This document shows, in pieces, positions 24,899 through 33,784 of a stretch of DNA of 64,000 nucleotides (within the stretch, counting starts at the first letter, position 1; each line of letters starts with the position of its first letter). The notes below the pieces were generated by a model. The model saw only the letters and a list, made by a program, of their open reading frames with translations. It was not told where the DNA came from and did no database searches. The stretch covers positions 1 to 64,000 of the forward strand of contig NZ_JBHFEI010000002.1 of assembly GCF_041928815.1 (NCBI RefSeq). Direction: 5' to 3'. Source of the DNA: JBHFEI01 sp041928815 (lineage in GTDB: Bacteria; Pseudomonadota; Alphaproteobacteria; Rhizobiales; Rhizobiaceae). The translations under genes were made by a program, and so were the position numbers.

Positions 24899-26895
24899 TT
24901 ACCGCGGACCTTGCAGGACGGCGTCGACCAGCCGGTCGATATCGGCGGCCGTGAACGGCTTTTCCACCGCCGGGCAGCGGCTGCGGGCGAGGAAGCGGCC
25001 GGCGGCCGGCCCCAGCGTGTCGCCCGTGACGAAGCCGATGCGGGTTGAAAGCGCCGGATGGGTGCGCGCCAGCCAGTCGAACAGCGTCGGGCCGTCCTCG
25101 TCCGGCATGCGGATGTCGCAGATGATGACGTCATAGGCGTCCGGCGCCGCGTCGAGCGTCCGTCGCGCGGCTGCGCCGCTGGTGACGATATCGCAGGAGA
25201 AGCCCGACGGCGCCAGCATGTCGCTCAGAAGCCCGGCGACGTCGACCTCGTCGTCGACGACGAGCGCCCGGCGCGCCATGATCGGCGCGGGAGGCCCCGC
25301 GTCGTGCCGCATCTCCGCGTCCGTGGCCGTGTCCGCGGCGAGCGGCAGGCTGACGGTGAAGCAGGCGCCGCCCCCTTGCCCGTCCGTGAGCGCCAGCGTG
25401 CCGCCGTGCCCCTCGATGAAGCCGCGCGAGACGCTGAGGCCGATGCCGGTGCCCGTCCCTTGCGGTTTGGTCGTGAAGAAGGGGTCGAAGATGCGGCTGC
25501 GGATCGCTTCGGGCACGCCGGGGCCGTTGTCGGCGACGCTGAGCGTGATGCGGTCCTCGGCCGCGTCATGGGCGGCCGTCAGATGGATCCGCCGGGGCAG
25601 GGGGCTTTCCTCCAGCGCCTGCCGGGCATTCATCAGCAGATTGACCAGCACCTGGTGCAACTGGTCGCTGTCGGCTGCGATGCGCGGCAGTCCAGGCGCG
25701 ATGTCGCGGCTTACCTCGATCCCGGCCGTGCGCAGGCCGTAGCCGAGCATCTCGACGGCGCCGGTGACGAGGGCGTCGATGTCGACCGGTGCCCGTTCCG
25801 CCTTGCGCTGGCGCGCCATGGCAAGGAAGGTGCGCACGATCCGGGCGCAGCGGTTGGCCGCCGCCTCGATCTTGCCGGCGCGCTGCGCCATCTTCGCCGG
25901 ATCGAGCGGCGTTCCGGGCGTTTCCGTCAGCTCCCGCAGCATCAGCGCCTGGCCGACGACGATCGACAGCGGATTGTTGAGCTCGTGCGCCACGCCGGCG
26001 AGCAGCGACCCGAGGGCCGCGAGCTTTTCCGTCTGGTAGAGCGCGTCGCGCTGGCGCTCGATTTCCGCGCGGGCGTGGTGCACCGCCGTCAGGTCGCGCA
26101 GATGGGCGGTGAAGAGCCTGGAGCCGGCAATCCGCACTTCCGTGATCGCCAGCTCGACGGGAAGGCGCGATCCATCCGCCCGCATCGCCTCCATCTCGAC
26201 GCGGCGGCCGAGCACGGTCGCCTGGCCGGTCGCCATGTAGCGCTGCATGCCGGCGTTGTGACGGTCGCGGTATTCCGGCGGGATGATGAGCGACCCGATC
26301 GCTCGGCCGATCGCCTCGGCGGCACGGTAGCCGAAGGTCGCCTCCGCCGCCCGGTTGAAGGCGACGACCCGGCTGTCCTCGTCGACGACGACGATGCAGT
26401 CGAGCGCGGAATCGACCACCGCGCGATGCAGCGCCTGCTGGCCCGCGCGGATTTCCGCCTGTTCGGCGAGTTCGTCCTCGCGCTGCCTCAGGTCGGTGAG
26501 GTCGCGGCCGACGGCGATCACGCCCTCGACCGGTACGCCCTCGCTGCGGTAGGGCGTCAGGCTTTCCTGCACATAGCGCCGGCCGAGGCCCTCGTAGATC
26601 GCCCAGCCCTCGCGGCGGACGGTCTCGCCGGCCATCAGCCGCGCCTCGACGCCGGCATAGCCGCGCTCGACGGGCTCACCGAGGATCTCGCCGATGCGCC
26701 GGCCGATCACGGCCTCTGCCTGCCGCCCGACGAAATCGAGGAACTCGCGGTTGACGTAGCGATAGCGCCGCCCGAGGTCGAGGAAGACGGCGCGCGCCGG
26801 CATGGCGTCGATCAACGCCTGCAGCCCGTTTCGGCCGGGGATGGCGCCGGCGCCGGCCACGACCGGCATTTCCGTCATCGTCAGCGGCGTGACGT

Positions 26896-26899
<4 letters not shown>
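24899..26899 (-). CDS. PAS-containing hybrid sensor histidine kinase
   Basis: A 666-residue soluble kinase. Two PAS domains occupy about 25-140 (MPARAVFLDLGRRYRYVNRE) and 155-275 (DCIVVVDEDSRVVAFNRAAE). A coiled linker leads to the H-box LLAGVAHELNNPL (about residue 300). The ATPase domain has NLLMNARQAL (N), DNGPGVPE (G1) and GTGIGLSVSRG (G2). A C-terminal receiver (VVDDEVDVAG, VIICDIRMPDEDG, AVEKPF) completes a hybrid kinase. There are no membrane segments, so it senses a cytoplasmic cue. Its ATG overlaps the stop of the OmpR-type regulator gene by four bases, which makes that its probable partner. Confidence 0.92.
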
Positions 26900-27618
<719 letters not shown>

Positions 27619-27716
27619 CGACCACCGTTCCGCCCTTACGCCGCGATGCCGGCGCCCCTACCGATTTTGCGCAAGAGTGCTTTAGAACGCAATGGGAAAG
27701 ACATATGCGAAACGGA

Positions 27717-27750
27717 AGCGGCACCCGCTCCTTCCGGAACGGGCGCCGCT
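27717..27750 (-). terminator. Terminator-like hairpin after the RTX gene
   Basis: AGCGGCACCCG (27717-27727) and CGGGCGCCGCT (27740-27750) pair over 11 positions with one mismatch, 37 bases past the RTX stop in the direction of minus-strand transcription. Only a short T run follows on that strand. It separates the RTX gene from the two-component operon. Confidence 0.45.
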
Positions 27751-27786
27751 GCCTGCCTTGCCGTTTCCCTGTCCGCCCGCCTTTCG

Positions 27787-29652
27787 TCAGAGCAGGAAGT
27801 CGGAGGCGGTCAGGCCGGTGACGCCGACGACGTCGATGCGGATGTCGGCCATGCCGTCGCCGTTGACGTCGCCATAGACCGTGGTGTTGCCGTTCGCGGT
27901 TTCCGTCCAGAGATCGCCGGCGCTGCCGAAAAAGCTTTTCGTCGGCGAGAAGAAGAAGCTGCCATTGCCGGCGGTCGTCGTGTCGGCGTCGATCGCCGAC
28001 AGGTCGATCCTGTCCTGGCCGCGGACGAAGTCCTTGATCGTGTCCCAGCCGGTCGTCGAGGTTTCGGAGACGGCGTTGAACTTGAACATGTCGTTGCCCG
28101 AGCCGCCCCAGAGGCTGTCCATCATCGCGCCGCCGATCAGCGTATCGTTGCCGGCATCGCCGTAGAGCGCGTCGATGTCGGCGCCGCCGCTGATCTTGTC
28201 GTTGCCGTCGCCGCCGCGCAGGATGTCGAAGCCGGCATCGCCGTTGACGAAATCGTTGCCGGTGCCGCCGTCGACCGTGTCGCTGCCATTGCCGCCGTTG
28301 AGCACGTCGCCGTCCGCGCCGCCCTGGATCGTGTCGTTGCCATCGCCGCCCCAGACGAAGTCGACGCCGTTGTCGCCGCGGATCGTGTCGTTGCCGGCAT
28401 CGCCCTGGAGCGTATCGTTGCCGTCGTCGCCGTCGAGGAGATCATCGCCCGCGCCGCCGATCAGCGTGTCGTCGCCCTCGTAGCCGTAGAGCTTGTCATT
28501 GCCGGCCATGCCGTCGATCGTATTCTTGGCGGCATTGCCGCCGATGACGTTGGCCGAGGCATTGCCGGTGCCGTTCTGGTTGCCGGTGCCGTCGAGGTTG
28601 AGGTTCTCGATGTCGGCGCCGAGCGTGTAGGAGGCAAGCGTCGTGTTGACGGTGTCGATGCCGCCGCCGCCGGCCTCGCTGACCTGGTCGCCGGCATTGT
28701 CGACGACATAGGTGTCCATGCCGATGCCGCCGATCATCACGTCCGCCCCGAGGCCGCCGTCGAGATAGTCGTTGCCGTCCATGCCGCCGTCGAGGACGTC
28801 GTTGTCGATGCCGCCGAAGAGCTTGTCGTTGCCGCTTTCGCCGTAGAGCTTGTCCTTGCCCTCTCCGCCATAAAGCGCATCGTTGCCGCTGCCGCCATAA
28901 AGCGTATCATGGCCGTTCTGGGCGTCGATCGTATCGTTGCCGAGATTGCCGTAGAAGGTCTCGCCGCGGTTGGAGCCGGTGATCCTGTTGTCCAGTTCGT
29001 TGCCCCTCAGCGTGCCGCCGCCGGCAGGCGTCTCGAAGTCGAAGGGGTCGTCCCAGCTCGACACGTAGACGGAGCCGTCAACCTCGATGTTCTCGAGGTT
29101 GGCGCCCAGCGTGTAGCTGGTGCCGAGCAGGACCCGGACCGTGTCGATGCCTTCGTTGGCCTTCTCGACGATGGAGGCCGTCGAATCGCCGCCGATGTTG
29201 CTGTAGACGTCGTTGCCCTCGCCGCCCTGGAGAACGGCGTGGAAGTTGTTGTCGACGTTCAGCACGAAGGTGTCGTCGCCGGTGCCGCCATAGGCGGTCG
29301 CGCCGCCGAACAGTTCGAAACGATCGTTTCCGGCATCGCCATAGGCCTTGGCGGTCTCCGCGCCGCCGGTGCGCAGGCGGATGACGTCATTGCCGTCGCC
29401 GCCGCGCGCCGTCCCGCGGCCTTCGTCATAGAAGCCGAGTTCGAGGAAATCGTTGCCTTCGCCGCCGTCGATGATGTCGTCGCCATCGCCGGAGTAGAGG
29501 GCGTCGTCGCCCTTGCCGCCGAGAATCGTGTCGTCGCCGTCGCCGGTGATGATCGTGTCCTTGCCGTCATTGCCGAAGACGAGGTAGTCGCTGTCGTCCG
29601 CGGCGCTCCAGTAGTCGTTGCCGTTGGTCAGCGTGATCTTCTTGTAAGCCAT
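27787..29652 (-). CDS. RTX (hemolysin-type calcium-binding repeat) secreted protein
   Basis: A 621-residue, strongly acidic protein built almost wholly of RTX nonapeptides of the GGxGxDxLx type. Blocks are GGKGDDALYSGDGDDIIDGG, YGGSGNDALYGGEGKDKLYG, then a long array from YGYEGDDTLIGGAGDDLLDG to YGDAGNDTLIGG. The C-terminus (FDAL-type INAVSET-like FKFNAVSETSTTGWDTIKDF, then DVNGDGMADIRIDV and ending ASDFLL) matches the serralysin-C/type I secretion signal. No catalytic domain is visible in the N-terminal 200 residues, so it is a structural or adhesin-like Ca-binding protein rather than a protease. No type I exporter genes lie nearby. GGGAGAG precedes the ATG. Confidence 0.9.
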   Translation of the reverse strand: MAYKKITLTNGNDYWSAADDSDYLVFGNDGKDTIITGDGDDTILGGKGDDALYSGDGDDIIDGGEGNDFLELGFYDEGRGTARGGDGNDVIRLRTGGAETAKAYGDAGNDRFELFGGATAYGGTGDDTFVLNVDNNFHAVLQGGEGNDVYSNIGGDSTASIVEKANEGIDTVRVLLGTSYTLGANLENIEVDGSVYVSSWDDPFDFETPAGGGTLRGNELDNRITGSNRGETFYGNLGNDTIDAQNGHDTLYGGSGNDALYGGEGKDKLYGESGNDKLFGGIDNDVLDGGMDGNDYLDGGLGADVMIGGIGMDTYVVDNAGDQVSEAGGGGIDTVNTTLASYTLGADIENLNLDGTGNQNGTGNASANVIGGNAAKNTIDGMAGNDKLYGYEGDDTLIGGAGDDLLDGDDGNDTLQGDAGNDTIRGDNGVDFVWGGDGNDTIQGGADGDVLNGGNGSDTVDGGTGNDFVNGDAGFDILRGGDGNDKISGGADIDALYGDAGNDTLIGGAMMDSLWGGSGNDMFKFNAVSETSTTGWDTIKDFVRGQDRIDLSAIDADTTTAGNGSFFFSPTKSFFGSAGDLWTETANGNTTVYGDVNGDGMADIRIDVVGVTGLTASDFLL

Positions 29653-29883
29653 GTCGCTCTCCCGTGTCCCGTTGTCGCTGTTGCGTGATCCCCGGCCCCG
29701 CCGGTTGGATGACGCTGTTATCGGTGACGGACGTTACGACACGATCCCGGCCGGAGCGGCCGTCGTGTTTCAATTGTTTCACTACAAACGATAGGGCGGC
29801 GCCGGCGGGTCGGGTCCGCGGGTGACGAGATAAGAGAGTCTGGAAATCAGGCGCTTGAACCGGCATGCGACGGCGAATGTCCG
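29653..29883 (-). promoter_or_regulatory. Upstream region of the RTX gene
   Basis: 231 bases between the RTX start and the 3' end of the next minus-strand regulator. It includes an AT-richer patch near 29765-29790 with GTTTCAATTGTTTCAC, centred on the palindrome CAATTG. This is the likely place for the RTX promoter, although -35/-10 elements could not be fixed. Confidence 0.35.
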
Positions 29884-30639
29884 TCAGCCCTTCTGCGCCG
29901 ATCCCCCCTGCGCCGATCCTCCCTGTGTCGGGCCTTCATCCGCCACGAGACGGTAGCCCCGGCCGCGCACCGCCTCGATCACGTTCCCACCGTCGCGTTC
30001 GAGCTTTCGGCGGAGCCGGGCGATGCGGCGGTCGATCGAGCGGTCGGCGGCCTCGCCGTCGCTCGCCGGTGCCCGTTCCAGGAGGTCGTCGCGGCTGAGC
30101 ACATGCCCCGGCCGGTCGAGGAAGCATTTGAGAAGGGCGAATTCCGACGGCCCGAGCGGATCTTCCCCTCCGTCTGCATGGACGATCTTCTGGGCCGAGA
30201 GGTCGATGGCGACCGCGCCGAGACGCATCAGCCGCGCTGGTGCGGCCGGATGGCCGCTCCGCCGCAGGAGCCCTCGAAGCCTTGCCAGAAGCTCGCGCGG
30301 GGAGATCGGCTTCTCAAGGAAATCGTCGGCGGTCGTCTCCAGTCCCAGCACCCGTTCGAAGGGGCTGGCGGCGCCGCTGAGGAAGAGGATCGCCGGCATC
30401 GCGGCGTCGTCGAAACGGGCCGCAAGTCCGTCGGCGATGTCGAGGCCGCTTTCCGTGCCGAGATGCAGGTCGAGCACGATCGCCTGGGGATGGAAACCGG
30501 CAAGGATGCAGCGCGCCTCGGTGCCGTCGGCGGCGGGCCGTGCATCGAAGCCATGGGCGCAGAGATAGTCGGCGAGCGTTTCGGCCAGCACGACGTCGTC
30601 GTCGACCAGAAGGACACGCGGTCTGTCGTCGGAGGGCAT
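29884..30639 (-). CDS. OmpR-family response regulator (orphan)
   Basis: A 251-residue receiver plus winged-helix regulator. Phosphoacceptor D57 is in AIVLDLHLGTESG; the conserved lysine is in DDFLEKPISPRELLARLRGL. The DNA-binding domain contains LGPSEFALLKCFLDRPGHVL and SIDRRIARLRRKLERDGGNV and RGRGYRLV. The C-terminus ends in a short tandem repeat (QGGSAQGGSAQKG). The start at 30639 gives a family-like MPSDDRPRVLLVDDD. No kinase gene is adjacent. It is divergent from another OmpR-type gene 89 bases away and upstream of the RTX gene on the same strand. Confidence 0.9.
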   Translation of the reverse strand: MPSDDRPRVLLVDDDVVLAETLADYLCAHGFDARPAADGTEARCILAGFHPQAIVLDLHLGTESGLDIADGLAARFDDAAMPAILFLSGAASPFERVLGLETTADDFLEKPISPRELLARLRGLLRRSGHPAAPARLMRLGAVAIDLSAQKIVHADGGEDPLGPSEFALLKCFLDRPGHVLSRDDLLERAPASDGEAADRSIDRRIARLRRKLERDGGNVIEAVRGRGYRLVADEGPTQGGSAQGGSAQKG

Positions 30640-30728
30640 GCGGCGTCCTCGTCCCTTGGCCGGATGGTCGTGCGCCGCGGCCCGTGCTAGGCAGGCGACA
30701 TCGTCCTTTCTTTCATGGCGGCAGGCGG
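30640..30728. promoter_or_regulatory. Shared upstream region of two divergent regulators
   Basis: Only 89 bases separate the starts of two OmpR-type regulator genes that face away from each other, so their promoters overlap and mutual control is likely. No clear operator was identified. Confidence 0.4.
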
Positions 30729-31520
30729 ATGACAACGGCTGGATCCCGAGCGATCGCGGACGGGTCGGAGCGGACGGGCATCGTGGTGGTGGAGGACGAT
30801 CCGGACCTGCGCGACACGGTGGTCGACTATCTGCGCATGAGGGCCTTCGACGTCGAGGGACTCGGCGACGGGGCGTCGCTGCGCGCGCTGTTTACGGCGG
30901 CCGCTCCCCCGGCTTTGGTGCTGCTCGACATCGATCTGCCCGGCGAGAACGGCCTGTCGCTCTGCCGCTGGCTGAAGCGGGAAAGCCGGGCCCGGGTCAT
31001 CCTCGCGACCGGCGCGGCGCAACCGCTCGACCGGATCGTCGGCCTGGAGGCCGGTGCGGATGCCTATGTCGTCAAGCCCTACGATCTGCGGGAACTCGTC
31101 GCCCGCATCCGTGCCCTGCTCAGGCGTCCTGCTGCCGCGCCGCTCCGCGATCCGGCGCCTGCGGCCGTCGACGAAAGGCCCGGCCTGATGATGTTGGGTC
31201 CTCACCGGCTCGACCGTGCCGGCCGCAGGTTGACGGACGCGGCCGGCAACGATCTTGGCCTGACGCCGGCCGAATTCGCGCTTGCCTGCCTGTTCGCCGA
31301 GCGGCCGAACCGCATTCTGAGCCGCGCCGTTCTCTGCGGGGCGCTGCGCGAGCGCGGCCCCGGGCCGGGCGACCGCGCGGTCGACGTCACCGTCGCGCGC
31401 CTGCGCCGCAAGATCGAGACGGAGGCCGCGCCCGCGCGCCTGATCGTCACGGTCAGGAACGAAGGGTATCGGTATGAAATACACTCCATGCGTGAATTCC
31501 GTTCGCGTGACGGCGGATGA
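30729..31520 (+). CDS. OmpR-family response regulator (orphan)
   Basis: A 263-residue regulator. The receiver has the acidic pair in VVVEDDPDLRD, phosphoacceptor D67 (LVLLDIDLPGENG) and lysine in AYVVKPYDLRELVARIRALL. The C-terminal winged helix contains LTPAEFALACLFAERPNRIL and AVDVTVARLRRKIETEAAPA and RNEGYRYEIH. The start at 30729 opens MTTAGSRAIADGSERT just after GGCAGGCGG. No cognate kinase is adjacent. It differs from its divergent neighbour enough that they are not a recent duplication. Confidence 0.9.
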   Translation: MTTAGSRAIADGSERTGIVVVEDDPDLRDTVVDYLRMRAFDVEGLGDGASLRALFTAAAPPALVLLDIDLPGENGLSLCRWLKRESRARVILATGAAQPLDRIVGLEAGADAYVVKPYDLRELVARIRALLRRPAAAPLRDPAPAAVDERPGLMMLGPHRLDRAGRRLTDAAGNDLGLTPAEFALACLFAERPNRILSRAVLCGALRERGPGPGDRAVDVTVARLRRKIETEAAPARLIVTVRNEGYRYEIHSMREFRSRDGG

Positions 31521-31646
31521 CCGCGGAAAGAGCGGGCATTCCCCAAGGGAAGGCAGGGGGTCGGCGAATCACTTCGCATCGTGTCAATAGTCAATCCTGC
31601 TAGGTCATGAGGCTTCAACAATTCCAAGGAGATGGCCTTTCCGATC

Positions 31647-31670
31647 CCAAGCTTTGTCGGACAAACTTGG
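31647..31670. promoter_or_regulatory. Inverted repeat CCAAG..TTTGTC-G-GACAAA..CTTGG
   Basis: TTTGTCGGACAAA (31653-31665) is a perfect 6-1-6 palindrome. It is extended by CCAAG on the left and CTTGG on the right, with one unpaired C at 31652. It lies nine bases before the CtrA-type box and could be an operator for a dimeric regulator of the chemosensory genes. Confidence 0.45.
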
Positions 31671-31678
31671 CGACATCC

Positions 31679-31693
31679 TTAACCTTGGATTAA
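31679..31693 (+). promoter_or_regulatory. CtrA-type binding box TTAA-N7-TTAA
   Basis: TTAACCTTGGATTAACC contains TTAA, exactly seven bases, then TTAAC. This is the full recognition sequence of CtrA, the alphaproteobacterial regulator that controls cell cycle and, in many genera, motility and chemotaxis. It stands in the AT-rich upstream region of the chemosensory cluster. The motif is seen; binding is inferred. Confidence 0.6.
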
Positions 31694-31951
31694 CCACTGG
31701 TTCCTAGGATGGTCCTGCATAGCAAGCAGTGCTCCCTCCAACGGACCTGCCCTTCAAGGATAAGACATTTCCTCTTCCACCGGTTGTGGCGGCGGGCGAA
31801 CAGCGGCGTTTGCCGGGCGGCGTCATCATCGCCCGCGCGCGTCCTTCCTCGCCGGAATCGCCACGCATGCACCGTCGCATGATGCGGCCGTTACCGAACG
31901 TCTTCTGACAGATCGAACATCCGCGACGTCGAGCGCCGCCGGACCGCCGGC

Positions 31952-33073
31952 GTGACTGCGCGCCGTCGTGGTCCGACTGCCGCCGCCCATGGGACCACGC
32001 CGTTGAACATTGCCCTGATTGACGACAGCCGCTCCGTTCTCTTCGCGCTGACGCTCGCCCTCTCGGAGCTCGGCGGCGTCGAGATCCAGTCCTTCGTGGA
32101 TCCCGCCGAAGCGCTCGTCGCCTGCGGCAACACCGTCTTCGACCTCGTCATCGTCGACCACACCATGCCGAGGCTGACCGGCATCGACGTCATCCGGGCG
32201 CTGAAGCGCTATGACGCCTATGCGCTCGTGCCGATCGTGATGATCACGTCCGAAAGCGACCGGGCGATCCGGATCGAGGCGATCGAGGCGGGCGCGACCG
32301 AATTCCTGCGCAAGCCCTTCGATTCGATCGAGCTGAAGGCGCGCGTGCGCAATCTCCTGTCGCTGCGCGAGGCCCAGACCGCCATCGCCGGCCGCGCTGA
32401 AAAGCTCGCCGTCGCGGTCACCGACGCGACGCGCGATCTCGCGGCGCGCGAGGAGGAGATGATCTGGCGGCTCGCCCGGGCGATCGAGTTTCGCGACGGC
32501 CACACCGGCGACCATGTCTCGCGCGTCGCCGAGATCTCGCGGCTGATCGCCGAGGCGCTCGGCCATGACGCCCATTTCTGCCGCATGGTCTATCTCGCCG
32601 CGCCCCTGCACGACGTCGGCAAGATCGGCATCCCCGACGGCATCCTCAACAAGCCGGGACGGCTGACGGCCGACGAGTTCGCCCGCATGCGCGAGCATGT
32701 GGCGATCGGCGAGCGCATCCTCGACCGGGGCTCTTCCGAACTCGTGCGCGTCGCCGCGCGCATCGTCGCCGGCCACCATGAAAAATGGGACGGCAGCGGC
32801 TATCCGCGCGGCCTTGCGGGAAGCGCGATCCCGATCGAGGGGCGCATCGTCGCCGTCGCCGACGTGTTCGAGGCGCTCTCATCGGAGCGCCCCTACAAGG
32901 CGGCCTGGCCGCTGACGAAGGCAGCCGCCGAAGTGGTGGCCGGCAGCGGCTCCCATTTCGACCCGGCCTGCGTTGCCGCCTTCTGCCGGCAGTGGCCGCA
33001 GATCGCCGCGATGATGGGCCTTTCCGATTGCCCGCCGCTGGAGCCGGCGCCCCCCGTCCGGGCGGTCGCCTGA
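31952..33073 (+). CDS. Response regulator with HD-GYP domain (c-di-GMP phosphodiesterase)
   Basis: A receiver plus HD-GYP protein. The receiver begins NIALIDDSRSVLFAL with phosphoacceptor in LVIVDHTMPRLTG and lysine in FLRKPFDSIELKARVRNLL. The HD-GYP domain has the metal motifs HTGDHVSRVAEISR, LHDVGKIGIPD, then HHEKWDGSGYPRG, all catalytic residues kept, so c-di-GMP hydrolysis is expected (RpfG-like). Homology starts at the TTG at 32003 (356 residues); the GTG at 31952 gives 373. Neither has a strong ribosome-binding site. It is the first gene of the chemosensory cluster, 22 bases before the STAS gene, which ties c-di-GMP levels to this pathway. Confidence 0.88.
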   Translation: MTARRRGPTAAAHGTTPLNIALIDDSRSVLFALTLALSELGGVEIQSFVDPAEALVACGNTVFDLVIVDHTMPRLTGIDVIRALKRYDAYALVPIVMITSESDRAIRIEAIEAGATEFLRKPFDSIELKARVRNLLSLREAQTAIAGRAEKLAVAVTDATRDLAAREEEMIWRLARAIEFRDGHTGDHVSRVAEISRLIAEALGHDAHFCRMVYLAAPLHDVGKIGIPDGILNKPGRLTADEFARMREHVAIGERILDRGSSELVRVAARIVAGHHEKWDGSGYPRGLAGSAIPIEGRIVAVADVFEALSSERPYKAAWPLTKAAAEVVAGSGSHFDPACVAAFCRQWPQIAAMMGLSDCPPLEPAPPVRAVA

Positions 33074-33095
33074 TGACGAACCAAGGAGACCGGCC

Positions 33096-33419
33096 ATGAG
33101 CCAGACCGTTCCGGAACCCCTCACGCTAACGCCGCCGCTGACGATCCGGTCGATCGACGGGCTGCACGCCCGCCTGCTCGCGCCGCTGCAGGCCGGTCGC
33201 TCCGTCGTCCTCGAGATCGAGACGGAGGCCGATTGCGATCTGAGCGTGCTCCAGCTTCTCGAGGCGGCGCGCCGCTATGCCCGCGAGCGCGGCGTTTCCC
33301 TCACCCTGTCGAACCCCGTCGGCGCGCGGATCCGCGAAACGCTCGGCCGCGCCGGCTTCCTGTCGGACATGGATGCGGACGCGTCCAGGTTCTGGTTTCA
33401 CCGAAAGGACGTCCAATGA
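33096..33419 (+). CDS. STAS-domain protein of the chemosensory cluster
   Basis: A 107-residue single-domain protein resembling STAS anti-sigma-factor antagonists, with SIDGLHARLLAPLQAGRSVV and LEIETEADCDLSVLQLLEAA. In the second segment the residue expected to be the phosphorylatable Ser/Thr is in the CDLSVLQLL loop. A similar STAS gene often heads alphaproteobacterial che operons ahead of cheY, where its role is uncertain. AAGGAG seven bases upstream supports the start, and its stop overlaps cheY by four bases (ATGA). Confidence 0.75.
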   Translation: MSQTVPEPLTLTPPLTIRSIDGLHARLLAPLQAGRSVVLEIETEADCDLSVLQLLEAARRYARERGVSLTLSNPVGARIRETLGRAGFLSDMDADASRFWFHRKDVQ

Positions 33420-33784
33420 GTGCCAGCATTCTCACCGTCGATGATTCCGCCAGCATCCGGATGACCACGAAGATCACGCTTTCGAACGCCGGCTACAAGG
33501 TGACCGAAGCGGTGGACGGCCTCGACGGACTGAACAAGGCGAAGAGCGGCCAGTTCGACCTCATCGTCACCGACCTCAACATGCCGAACATGAACGGCAT
33601 CCGGATGATCGAGGAACTGCGCAAGTCGCCTGCCCATACCGGCATCCCGATCATCTTCCTGACGACGGAATCGGATGCAGACATGAAGGCGAAGGCCAAG
33701 GCGGCGGGTGCCACCGGCTGGATCACCAAGCCCTTCGATCCGGAAACGCTCGTCAAGATCGCGCGCAAGGTGCTCGGCAAATGA
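33416..33784 (+). CDS. cheY: CheY-type single-domain response regulator
   Basis: A 122-residue receiver without output domain: acidic pair D9/D10 (LTVDDSASIRM), phosphoacceptor D53 (LIVTDLNMPNMNG), T-loop FLTTES and lysine in GWITKPFDPE. It would be phosphorylated by CheA, encoded next. It overlaps the STAS gene before it and cheA after it by four bases each. No CheZ or CheC-type phosphatase is in the cluster, so this or another CheY may act as phosphate sink. Confidence 0.93.
   Translation: MSASILTVDDSASIRMTTKITLSNAGYKVTEAVDGLDGLNKAKSGQFDLIVTDLNMPNMNGIRMIEELRKSPAHTGIPIIFLTTESDADMKAKAKAAGATGWITKPFDPETLVKIARKVLGK

Larger units (their letters stand above)
31521..31951 (+). promoter_or_regulatory. 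Long upstream region of the chemosensory cluster
   Basis: About 430 bases without a supported gene, clearly AT-richer than its surroundings between 31560 and 31760. It contains a CtrA-type box (31679-31693) and an extended inverted repeat (31647-31670), described separately. The downstream half (31800-31950) is GC-rich leader sequence. Confidence 0.6.

Noticed and set aside
22119..25136. Open frame of about 1000 codons antisense to the dimethylglycine-dehydrogenase-like gene
   Set aside because: Long antisense frames are expected in very GC-rich coding DNA; the product has no recognisable motif, whereas the sense frame is a clear FAD/GcvT enzyme.
27646..29688. Open frame of 680 codons on the strand opposite the RTX gene
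   Set aside because: It mirrors the RTX nonapeptide codons (GGC/GAC-rich) and yields a Val/Ala/Asp-repetitive product with no ribosome-binding site; the minus-strand RTX frame has clear family motifs.
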